Source: Nodosilinea sp. BSH.14 (lineage in GTDB: Bacteria; Cyanobacteriota; Cyanobacteriia; Phormidesmidales; Phormidesmidaceae). Taken from it: 14,240 nt of DNA. Position numbers and translations under genes: made by a program. Below, piece by piece: positions 6,946 to 13,620 of the stretch (position 1 is its first letter; every line of letters begins with the position of its first letter). Under the pieces are notes generated by a model that saw only the letters and a list, made by a program, of their open reading frames with translations, had not been told where the DNA came from and did not search any database. The stretch spans positions 1-14,240 of the forward strand of contig JALQST010000035.1 in assembly GCA_023264315.1 (NCBI GenBank), written 5' to 3'.

Positions 6946-7689
6946 ATGCTAGAGGTTGAAGACCTATCCGTCCAGTATCGGGGAGTTTCCGCCCTGCAAC
7001 AGGTGTCTGTGGCATTGACCCCTGGGGAATTGGTGGGCCTAGTGGGGCCAAACGGGGCCGGAAAAAGCACGTTCATTAAAGCCCTCTTGGGCCTTGTCCC
7101 TCACCAAGGGCGGGTGATGTTCCAGGGGGTGCCCCTGCGGCGGCGGCGGCGGGCGGTAGCCTATGTGCCCCAGCGTTCCCGCATTGATTGGGACTATCCC
7201 ATCACCGCCTGGAATGTGGCCCTGATGGCCCAATCGGCCCTGGCGGGTTGGTTCAAGGCTCCTAGCGAGCAGGCCAAGCAGCGCGTCACCGTGGCCCTAG
7301 AGCGGGTGGATATGCTGCACCTGGCCCATCGGCCCATTGGCGAACTCTCCGGCGGGCAACAGCAGCGGGTGTTTTTGGCCCGTGCCCTGGCCCAAAATGC
7401 CGACCTGTTGCTGCTGGATGAACCCTTCACGGCCATCGACAAAAAGACCGAAGCCCTGATGCTGAGCATCTTTGCCGAACTCAAGGCCCAGGGCAAAACC
7501 CTGGTAGTGTGCAGCCACGAATGGGGCGAGGCACTACACCGCTATGATCGGCTGCTGCTGTTGAACCGCACTCTCTTGGCCAACGACACCCCCCAGCGGG
7601 TGATGACCTTCGAGAACATTCAGCGGGCCTACGGCCAAAGCTTGCTGGCGGAATCCACCTTGCCCGCCTACGCCGACTTTTTTTGCTAG
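6946..7689 (+). CDS. znuC: Zinc/manganese-type ABC transporter ATP-binding protein (ZnuC-like)
   Basis: This 247-residue protein is the ATPase subunit of a metal-uptake ABC transporter at the inner membrane. Motifs: Walker A GPNGAGKS at 34-41; Q-loop region AYVPQRSRIDWDYPI at 72-86, whose VPQR..DWDYP form is characteristic of the Zn/Mn/Fe-chelate (cluster 9) family; signature LSGGQQQR at 134-141; Walker B LLLLDEP at 154-160; and switch histidine 191. I chose the ATG at 6946 over a TTG at 6928, because family members begin close to the MLEVEDLSV strand and the longer start adds unconserved residues. The Zur box just upstream points to zinc rather than manganese. No permease or binding-protein gene is adjacent, so the ATPase is an orphan in this window. 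A manganese transporter subunit is the alternative. Confidence 0.85.
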   Translation: MLEVEDLSVQYRGVSALQQVSVALTPGELVGLVGPNGAGKSTFIKALLGLVPHQGRVMFQGVPLRRRRRAVAYVPQRSRIDWDYPITAWNVALMAQSALAGWFKAPSEQAKQRVTVALERVDMLHLAHRPIGELSGGQQQRVFLARALAQNADLLLLDEPFTAIDKKTEALMLSIFAELKAQGKTLVVCSHEWGEALHRYDRLLLLNRTLLANDTPQRVMTFENIQRAYGQSLLAESTLPAYADFFC

Positions 7690-7839
7690 GGGAGCCCCTC
7701 CTTTCCCTGGGATGGCATGGCCGTTTACCTTATCCAGCCAGAGGACAACCTATTGCCCTCTCAGGATTCTGGAACGGTTGAGGGCGGTTGCCTGGTAGGA
7801 TGGGCCTGTTTTGGAGTGATAACCAGGAGGAATAAACCA

Positions 7840-8109
7840 ATGGCCAAGTACGTCCTGTGGGGCAGCTATTGCGACAATGCCCTGGAAAAGCGCACCCCCT
7901 ACCGTGAGGCCCACCTGCAAGGGCTTCAGGCCCAAAAGGAGCAGGGAATTCTGGTCGCCCTAGGGCCAACCACCGACAACCGCAAGGTGTTTGGCATCTA
8001 CGACGCCGAGGATGAAGCCACGGTGCGCCAACTGGTGGAGGCGGATCCCTACTGGCAAAACGGCATTTGGACCGACTACGAAATCCACGCCTGGAACCAG
8101 GTGTTTTAA
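7840..8109 (+). CDS. YciI-family protein
   Basis: This 89-residue protein has the YCII (ferredoxin-like, dimeric alpha-beta barrel) pattern: an N-terminal strand KYVLWGSYC, then R22 and H25 in the REAHL segment, GILVALGP at 36-43, a VFGIYDAED strand, and DP at 69-70. Members are small cytosolic proteins of mostly unknown activity; the conserved His and Asp have been suggested to be catalytic. I chose the ATG at 7840 because AGGAGG stands at 7825-7830 and the homologous region begins there. A longer in-frame start at 7717 adds 41 residues with no family resemblance. It is followed after five bases by the DUF938 gene, so the two are probably one operon. The 150 bases after the ZnuC-like gene show no terminator strong enough to exclude read-through. 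Confidence 0.88.
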   Translation: MAKYVLWGSYCDNALEKRTPYREAHLQGLQAQKEQGILVALGPTTDNRKVFGIYDAEDEATVRQLVEADPYWQNGIWTDYEIHAWNQVF

Positions 8110-8114
8110 GGCCT

Positions 8115-8810
8115 ATGCCCTACGCCACCCCCATGGATAACCCGTTGGATACCCGCCGCCATGCCCCCGCCACCCAACGCAACCGCGAACCCATCTTGGC
8201 GGTGTTGGAACGGGTATTGCCACCCACGGGCACGGTGCTAGAAATGTCTAGCGGCACCGGAGAACACGCCGTCTTTTTTGCCCCTCGGCTGGCCCCTCGC
8301 CAGTGGCTTCCTTCGGATCCAAAGCCCCAGGCGCGGGACAGTATTCGGGCTTGGCAGGCCATGCTTCCCGCCGAGAACCTGCACCCGCCCCTGGCCCTGG
8401 ATGCTCGCGACACCCCGTGGCCCGTGGAGGATGCAGCGGCGACCCTAGGGGTGGATTTGGCTCAGCATCCGATCACCGCCATCGTCAACATCAACATGAT
8501 TCACATCGCCCCCTGGGAAGCTTGCCTGGGGCTGATGGCGGAGGCAGGACGGCTGCTTTCCAGCGGCGGCGTCCTCTATCTCTATGGGCCATTTAAGCAA
8601 GGGGGACAGCACACCGCCCCCAGTAACGCCGCCTTTGACGACACCCTCCAGGCCCAAAACCCCGCCTGGGGCGTCCGGGATCTAGAGGCGGTGGTGGCGG
8701 CGGCTGAGGCGGTTGGCCTGCGCTGCCAGGAAATCATTGCCATGCCCGCCAATAATCTTTCGGTGGTGTTTCGGGCCGAGGGGAGTGGGAAGGAAAAAGG
8801 TAAAGGGTAA
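8115..8810 (+). CDS. DUF938 family SAM-dependent methyltransferase-like protein
   Basis: The protein has 231 residues from the chosen start. The DUF938 (UPF0585; human METTL26) opening RRHAPATQRNREPIL is at about 14-28. The SAM-binding motif I, VLEMSSGTGEHA, is at about 41-52. Then come QWLPSDP, the NINMIHIAPWEA motif, and YGPFKQGG with a NAAFDDTLQAQNPAWGVRDL block. All are typical of the family. The cytosolic substrate is unknown. The ATG at 8115 is five bases after the YciI stop with AAGG just before it; an ATG at 8133 is the alternative, and an earlier start at 8067 would overlap YciI. The last residues (GKEKGKG) are encoded by a heptanucleotide repeat that also supplies the stop codon, so the C-terminus may have been altered by repeat growth. 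Confidence 0.88.
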   Translation: MPYATPMDNPLDTRRHAPATQRNREPILAVLERVLPPTGTVLEMSSGTGEHAVFFAPRLAPRQWLPSDPKPQARDSIRAWQAMLPAENLHPPLALDARDTPWPVEDAAATLGVDLAQHPITAIVNINMIHIAPWEACLGLMAEAGRLLSSGGVLYLYGPFKQGGQHTAPSNAAFDDTLQAQNPAWGVRDLEAVVAAAEAVGLRCQEIIAMPANNLSVVFRAEGSGKEKGKG

Positions 8811-8826
8811 AGGGTAAAAGGTAAAC
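8799..8826. repeat. GGTAAAG heptanucleotide tandem repeat
   Basis: GGTAAAG occurs at 8799-8805 and 8806-8812, followed by GGTAAAAG at 8813-8820 and GTAAAC at 8821-8826; another GGTAAAC is at 8849-8855. Short tandem heptanucleotides of this kind are known in cyanobacteria (STRR sequences). The array overlaps the end of the DUF938 gene and forms the leader of the ureohydrolase gene. Confidence 0.8.
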
Positions 8827-8835
8827 GCATTCAGC

Positions 8836-9885
8836 ATGAAGAACGAAGGTAAACCTGTGAACACGCTTGAAACCTTTGACCCTAGCGGTGTGGGGCTAGA
8901 CAACGGCAACCTCTATGGTTTGCCCTGCAACGACGACGCCCAAATCATCGTGTTTGGGGTGCCCTGGGAGGTCACGGTGTCCTACCACGAGGGCACAGCC
9001 CAGGGGCCGCAGCGGGTGTTGGAGGCATCGCCCCAGCTTGATCTGTACGATCTCGATAACCCGGATGGCTGGCGGCAGGGTATTTTTATGCCCCCCATTC
9101 CCCAACACCTACGGCAGTTAAATGCCCCCATGCGGAAGATGGCCCACCGGCTGATGCAGGCCATGGAGGAAGGGGTTGCCATCGCCAAGCAGCCCCTCCT
9201 TCAGGAGGCCCTCGATCAGGTGAACCACGCCTGCGAGCAAATGAATGGCTGGATCTATAGCCAAGCGAGCCAAGCCCTCGATCTGGGCAAGCGAGTGGGG
9301 GTGATTGGCGGCGACCACAGCGTGCCCCTGGGCTATCTGCGGGCCTTGGCGGAGCGCTATCCCCGCTTCGGTATTCTGCACATTGACGCCCATGCTGACC
9401 TGCGGTTGGCCTACCAGGGGTTCCGCTATTCCCACGCCTCAATCATGAACAACGCTCTGGCCCTGCCGCAAATTGACCGCCTGGTGCAGGTGGGGATTCG
9501 CGACCTGTGCCACGACGAAGTAGCGCTGATCGATCAATCCGCCGGACGCATCGTCACCTATTACGATGCCACCCTGAAGGACAACTGCTACCAAGGCATG
9601 ACCTGGTTGGCCCAGTGCGAAGCCATCGTGGCTCACCTGCCGCCCCAGGTCTACGTCAGCTTTGATGTGGATGGTTTGGATCCGAAGCTTTGCCCCCATA
9701 CCGGCACCCCCGTCCCCGGGGGACTGGAACTGGAGGAGGTCTTTTGCCTGCTCCGCCAGGTAGTGCGCAGCGGTCGGCAGATCATCGGTTTCGACCTCTC
9801 AGAAACCGGCAACGGCGAATGGGATGGCAACGTTGGGGCCAGAATTGTCTACAAACTCTGTGCCCTGATGGGGTTGTCGGCCTAA
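8836..9885 (+). CDS. Arginase/agmatinase family ureohydrolase
   Basis: This binuclear-metal hydrolase belongs to the family that releases urea from guanidino compounds. All six metal ligands are visible: H161 in GGDHS, D184, H186 and D188 in DAHAD, and D277 and D279 in SFDVDGLDP. H200 in YSHAS follows, as in active members. At 349 residues it is longer than ordinary agmatinases (about 300). It has an insertion of about 60 residues after LYDLDNPDGW (70-79), and the opening FDPSGVGLDNGNLYGLPC matches a longer agmatinase subgroup. Agmatine is the default substrate guess; arginine, guanidinobutyrate and guanidine are open. No nickel chaperone genes are adjacent. A GTG at 8857 with GAAGG at 8845-8849 is an alternative start, though that ribosome-binding site is part of the GGTAAA repeat. 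It is convergent with the antiporter gene, 23 bases away. Confidence 0.9.
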   Translation: MKNEGKPVNTLETFDPSGVGLDNGNLYGLPCNDDAQIIVFGVPWEVTVSYHEGTAQGPQRVLEASPQLDLYDLDNPDGWRQGIFMPPIPQHLRQLNAPMRKMAHRLMQAMEEGVAIAKQPLLQEALDQVNHACEQMNGWIYSQASQALDLGKRVGVIGGDHSVPLGYLRALAERYPRFGILHIDAHADLRLAYQGFRYSHASIMNNALALPQIDRLVQVGIRDLCHDEVALIDQSAGRIVTYYDATLKDNCYQGMTWLAQCEAIVAHLPPQVYVSFDVDGLDPKLCPHTGTPVPGGLELEEVFCLLRQVVRSGRQIIGFDLSETGNGEWDGNVGARIVYKLCALMGLSA

Positions 9886-9908
9886 CGCTGGGGATCGGGG
9901 GATTGGGG

Positions 9909-11660
9909 TTATGCCTTCCCCACCTGGGCCACGGGGCGAACGGGGCGGTAGCGATCATCGCGGATGCGGTCGAGGACGGACTGGATGGCGGTTGAGGGTT
10001 CCCCCAGGGTATTGAGCAGGTGGGAGCCGAGTTCTAGGGCGGCTTCAAATTCTGGCTGCACCACTTCCCTCGCCCCCAACTGGGTGAGCACGTCAATTTC
10101 CTCGTTGGTGTGGGAGCGGGCGATCACATCGAGGTCGGGCACTCGGCCTAGGGCGCGTTGCAGCACCAGGCGGGTGGTGGTGGGGTCGGGCAGGGTAATG
10201 GCCAAGGCTTTGGCGGTTTCCAGACGGGTTTTGTCGAGCACCAGTTCGCTTTCGGCATCGCCATAAACGAAGGGGACGGGCACCAGGGGAATGTGGCGAT
10301 TGCGCAGGCGTTGGACGGCGGTTTCGCTATTTTCCACCACCAGCACGGAGTAGCCCCGGCTCAGCAGCACGTTCACCAGCACCTCCCCCACCCGGCCATA
10401 GCCCGCCACAATCACATGATCCTGGAGGTCGGCGGGGACGGAGAGCAGCTTGGGTTCCTCCGCCCGACGGAGGATGTCCTTCAGCATGGGTAGATGGTGC
10501 AAGAAATCTACGACCCGGGGGGCGAGGGTAATCCACAGCGGTGTGAGCACAAGGGAAATAGCGATGGTGCCCAGCAGCAAGGAGTAGCGGTTTTCGGTGA
10601 TCAGGCCCATTTCTAGGCCACCCAGGGCCAGCACAAAGGAAAATTCCCCAATTTGATTCAGCCCGAAGCTGGTTTTCACGGCGGTGTTGAGGGAATAGCC
10701 GAACCCTAGCACGATGGGCAAAATCACCAGCGCCTTGCCCACCATAATCAGGGCCACCAGTTCCAAAATCGTGCCCAGGTTGCTGAGGATTAGGGTGGGG
10801 TCAATCAACATGCCGATGGATGCGAAAAAGAGGCAGGCAAAGGTGTCGCGCAGGGGCAAAATTTTGCCCAGGGCTTGGTCGGCGTAGTCAATTTCGGAGA
10901 TCATCAGCCCCGCCACAAAGGCCCCCATGGCAATGGACAGCCCCAGTTGGGACGTCACCCAAGCTACCCCCAAACAGAGGGCCACCACCGTCAACAAAAA
11001 CAGTTCGCTGCTTTCCGTGGCGGCAATGTGCTGAATCAGACGGGGCACCACCCAGCGACCGAGGGCAATGGCCCCCGCCAGGAAACCCAGAATTTTCAGC
11101 AGGGCCAATCCCAAAGCCAACCCCACCGCATCGGGTTGATTCAGCACGGGCAGCAGGGCCAGCATCAGCCCCAGGGCCAAGTCCTGGGCAATCAGCAGCC
11201 CCAGCATCACCTGGCCGTGGACGGTGTTGGTTTCGCCCCGTTCGGTGAGGGTTTTAAGCACCACCGCCGTGGAGGATAGGGACAGCACTAAGCCGACGAA
11301 AATGCCTTGCATCGGTGTGCGGGCCGACCCCGACAGCAGCGACACCGAGGCCACTAGCAGCGCGGTTAGGCCAATCTGCAACACACTACCCTGGAGGGCA
11401 ATGGCCCGCACCCGCTTCAGTTCTGTGATGGAAAATTCCACCCCGAGGGCAAAGAGCAGAAAGGCAATGCCCACCTCCGCCAGGGCTTGAATTTGCTCGA
11501 CGTCGGTTTGCAGCCCAATTCCGAAGGGGCCGATGATCAACCCCGTCAGCAGATAGCCCAGCAGGGCCGGTTGTTTCAGGCGATGGGCGATGTATCCCCC
11601 CAGGGCCGAGGTGCCTAGGGCCAGGGTTAAATCTAGGACGAAATTCGGTTCAGCGGTCAT
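9909..11660 (-). CDS. KefB-type cation:proton antiporter with RCK domain
   Basis: This 583-residue inner-membrane protein of the CPA2 superfamily exchanges K+ or Na+ for H+. The membrane domain spans about residues 7-385 with some twelve hydrophobic segments. Its core carries Q159-D160 (LLIAQDLAL), the Q-D pair typical of Kef-like members, where sodium antiporters of the NhaA kind have D-D. The RCK/TrkA-N domain begins near 414 with a nucleotide-binding strand and GYGRVG at 420-425. It extends through FVYGDAESE near 465 to about 540, so binding of NAD(H) or another nucleotide probably gates transport. A short tail of about 40 residues follows. The ATG at 11660 is preceded by GAGG-like purines on the minus strand. 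It is divergent from the CapA-family gene. The transported ion cannot be settled from sequence. Confidence 0.92.
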   Translation of the reverse strand: MTAEPNFVLDLTLALGTSALGGYIAHRLKQPALLGYLLTGLIIGPFGIGLQTDVEQIQALAEVGIAFLLFALGVEFSITELKRVRAIALQGSVLQIGLTALLVASVSLLSGSARTPMQGIFVGLVLSLSSTAVVLKTLTERGETNTVHGQVMLGLLIAQDLALGLMLALLPVLNQPDAVGLALGLALLKILGFLAGAIALGRWVVPRLIQHIAATESSELFLLTVVALCLGVAWVTSQLGLSIAMGAFVAGLMISEIDYADQALGKILPLRDTFACLFFASIGMLIDPTLILSNLGTILELVALIMVGKALVILPIVLGFGYSLNTAVKTSFGLNQIGEFSFVLALGGLEMGLITENRYSLLLGTIAISLVLTPLWITLAPRVVDFLHHLPMLKDILRRAEEPKLLSVPADLQDHVIVAGYGRVGEVLVNVLLSRGYSVLVVENSETAVQRLRNRHIPLVPVPFVYGDAESELVLDKTRLETAKALAITLPDPTTTRLVLQRALGRVPDLDVIARSHTNEEIDVLTQLGAREVVQPEFEAALELGSHLLNTLGEPSTAIQSVLDRIRDDRYRPVRPVAQVGKA

Positions 11661-11785
11661 AGGGGGAGGTGCATGGGGTGAGGAAGGCTTGATGTTAAAG
11701 ACTCTTTAGATTATGGCGTTTTGTAGCGGTTAAAACCGTTGAGTGACTCGCTATGATTTGGGCGTAACCGCGCCAACTTTTCCCC
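11661..11785. promoter_or_regulatory. Divergent promoter region between antiporter and CapA-family genes
   Basis: These 125 AT-richer bases must carry both promoters. CGGTTAAAACCG at 11727-11738 is a short palindrome and could be an operator. TATGAT at 11752-11757 is a plausible -10 for the CapA side. CATAAT on the minus strand, at about 11710-11715, is a plausible -10 for the antiporter. No convincing -35 elements accompany them. Confidence 0.35.
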
Positions 11786-13063
11786 GTGCCCAACCCTAGC
11801 CCCGCCGCCGGTAGCAGCGACTCGCCGGAACGCCATGCCCCGTCCGAGACCGCCCTTGTGCTGGTTGCGCCGCCGCCTGTCCTAAGTGCTAGGGCGAGGG
11901 CTTTGGTTAAGGCCCTCGCCCAATCTCGACGGGCAAAGCGTAGTTTTGCGTTGGTGGCGTTGGTGGGCTTGGGGCTGGGGTTGGGGGCCGCCGTGGCCCA
12001 GAGGCGCTATGGACAGCCCTTGTCGGAACCGGCCATCTCTTCGGAACCGGGAACTTATATAGACGGCATGGGCCAATTCGAGGCCGAACGATCTCGGGAA
12101 TCCGTGGCCACCGCCGCCAACCCTGGGCCGCCTCAACTCACCCCCATCTTTGCCCCCAACCGCGTCACAGCCCTCCACACCGACGCCCTGCCATCTCCTC
12201 CCACCCTCACCTTGAACGCCGTGGGTGATGTCATCCCCGGCACCGACTACCGCACCTACCGCCTGCCTCAGGATTGGCAATACCTGTTTGGCGGCATTGC
12301 CTACCAGCTTCAGCAGGCCGATGTGGTCTTTGGCAACTTTGAAAGCACCTTCACCGAAGTGCGCCACAGCCCCAAGGATACGGGCCGAGCCAATGTCTTT
12401 GCCTTTCGCACCCCGCCCTGGTATGCCAGTGTGCTGAAGGTGGCGGGTTTCGACGTGATGAGTGTGGCCAACAACCACGCCTTTGACTTCGGCGACCAGG
12501 GCTTTGCCGACACCATCGCCAACCTTGAACTGGAGGGAATTAAAGCGGTGGGCCGCAAGGGGGAGATTGTCTACACCGAGGCTAAGGGGCTCAAACTGGC
12601 CTTCATCGGCTTTAGCCACCTCAACCAGCACAACACCATCCACGACCTAGACACCGCCGCCGCCCTGGTGCAGGAGGCCGAGCAAAACGCCGATATCGTG
12701 GTGGTGTCCTTCCACGCCGGGAAGGAAGGCAGCGATGCCACCGTCACCCGCAACCAAACGGAATATTTCCTTTCAGAAAATCGCGGCAACGTCGTCCATT
12801 TTTCCCGCACCGTCATCGACCACGGAGCCGACCTCGTCCTCGGCCATGGCCCCCACGTCCCCCGCGCCATCGAACTCTATAACAACAGGCTGATCGCCTA
12901 TTCCCTAGGCAACTTCCTCGGCTACCGCACCCTCTCTACCGCAGGCCCTCTGGGCATCTCTCTAATCCTCACCGCAAACCTGGATAGCGACGGCACCTTT
13001 GTCAGCGGGCGTATCGTCCCCATTGCCCTAGATCGCAACGGCGTCCCCTACCTCGATGACTAG
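11786..13063 (+). CDS. CapA-family (PGA_cap) metallophosphatase-fold protein, apparently truncated at its C-terminus
   Basis: This 425-residue protein belongs to the CapA/PgsA family, a calcineurin-like fold tied to poly-gamma-glutamate or other envelope polymers. A cytoplasmic N-terminal part of about 50 residues precedes one membrane helix (52-71). A Pro-rich linker and the domain (about 141-420) follow, presumably outside the inner membrane. Family motifs are complete: GD147-148, GNFE 183-186, VANNHAFD 227-234, VVVSFHAGKEG 305-314, LGHGPHVPR 352-360 and YSLGNFLG 372-379. The only sensible start is the GTG at 11786; a stop lies seven codons upstream and there is no ribosome-binding site. 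The frame ends in TAG, but 32 further in-frame codons resemble the normal C-terminal tail (see 13061-13162). No pgsB/pgsC genes are nearby, so a polyglutamate role is unproven. Confidence 0.88.
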   Translation: MPNPSPAAGSSDSPERHAPSETALVLVAPPPVLSARARALVKALAQSRRAKRSFALVALVGLGLGLGAAVAQRRYGQPLSEPAISSEPGTYIDGMGQFEAERSRESVATAANPGPPQLTPIFAPNRVTALHTDALPSPPTLTLNAVGDVIPGTDYRTYRLPQDWQYLFGGIAYQLQQADVVFGNFESTFTEVRHSPKDTGRANVFAFRTPPWYASVLKVAGFDVMSVANNHAFDFGDQGFADTIANLELEGIKAVGRKGEIVYTEAKGLKLAFIGFSHLNQHNTIHDLDTAAALVQEAEQNADIVVVSFHAGKEGSDATVTRNQTEYFLSENRGNVVHFSRTVIDHGADLVLGHGPHVPRAIELYNNRLIAYSLGNFLGYRTLSTAGPLGISLILTANLDSDGTFVSGRIVPIALDRNGVPYLDD

Positions 13064-13162
13064 TTCCAAAGCGTGATCCTGATCCGCACCGCCACCCGCC
13101 GAGACTTCCCCGATACCCCCCTCACCATCGACGACGATGGCTATATTTGGCGCAATCCCTAA
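13061..13162 (+). pseudogene. In-frame continuation of the CapA-family gene after an amber codon
   Basis: After the TAG at 13061-13063 the same frame stays open for 32 codons to TAA at 13160-13162. It reads FQSVILIRTATRRDFPDTPL and then TIDDDGYIWRNP, with the same GC-rich third positions as the gene. Cyanobacterial CapA-like proteins commonly end in a DFP..PL.ID..G pattern, so this looks like the original tail. One base change (for example TAC, CAG or TGG to TAG) would explain it. A sequencing error or amber read-through are the alternatives. Confidence 0.7.
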
Positions 13163-13226
13163 CCCCAAGGTGCATGGGGCCAAACCTGGAGCCAAGGGGG
13201 CCATCCGGCCTAGGGGGATAACCGCG

Positions 13227-13235
13227 TGATATAAA
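13227..13235 (+). promoter_or_regulatory. Possible extended -10 promoter of the SUI1 gene
   Basis: TGATATAAA contains TG one base before TATAAA, which fits an extended -10 element; it lies 23 bases before the ATG at 13259, giving a short leader. No -35 is clear. Confidence 0.3.
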
Positions 13236-13258
13236 TCGATCAGTCTAGGGCAATCACG

Positions 13259-13603
13259 ATGGGCAAACGCAAGGCGTCCGGCGAGGGCGGAGATCGGGCA
13301 GTGTATCGAGAATTTGGCCCCGCCGACCCACTGGCAAGGGCGGTACCGGATCGACCTCCGAATCAGCAAAAGCTGAAGGTGGAAGTGAGTCGCAAAGGGC
13401 GGGGCGGCAAAACCGTCACAATCATCAGCGGCTTTGAACATACCCCCGCCACCCTCGCCACCCTGGCTAAACAACTCAAGGCCCAGTGCGGCACCGGGGG
13501 CACCGCCAAGGACAACAGTATTGAAATTCAGGGCGACCACGCCCAAAAACTCCTGGAACTTTTGGCGGCCAAGGGTTATCAGGTGAAACACAGCGGCGGG
13601 TAG
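13259..13603 (+). CDS. SUI1/YciH-family translation initiation factor-like protein
   Basis: This 114-residue cytosolic protein is homologous to eukaryotic eIF1 (SUI1) and bacterial YciH. The SUI1 domain covers about residues 37-112. It has the basic loop VSRKGRGGKTVTIISGFE (43-60), then the GTGGTAKDNSIEIQGDH segment (78-94), which are the family hallmarks. A final helix and strand follow (KLLELLAAKGYQVK). The first 36 residues are a basic, probably flexible tail. YciH has been linked to start-site discrimination and translation control under stress; the role in cyanobacteria is not settled. The ATG lacks a strong ribosome-binding site. The SLH-domain gene starts 17 bases after the stop, so the two may share a transcript. 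Confidence 0.93.
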   Translation: MGKRKASGEGGDRAVYREFGPADPLARAVPDRPPNQQKLKVEVSRKGRGGKTVTIISGFEHTPATLATLAKQLKAQCGTGGTAKDNSIEIQGDHAQKLLELLAAKGYQVKHSGG

Positions 13604-13620
13604 GCCGGGAAGGAGTACCA

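Noticed and set aside
7717..7839. Longer N-terminus for the YciI-family protein
   Set aside because: AGGAGG at 7825-7830 and the family pattern place the start at 7840; the added residues have no resemblance to the family.
9086..9442. Minus-strand frames across the ureohydrolase gene
   Set aside because: They lie inside a gene with all catalytic motifs intact and have compositions typical of antisense GC-rich frames.
10820..11279. Plus-strand frames rich in P, Q and G across the antiporter gene
   Set aside because: They are antisense to a full-length membrane protein with clear motifs and show no independent start signals.
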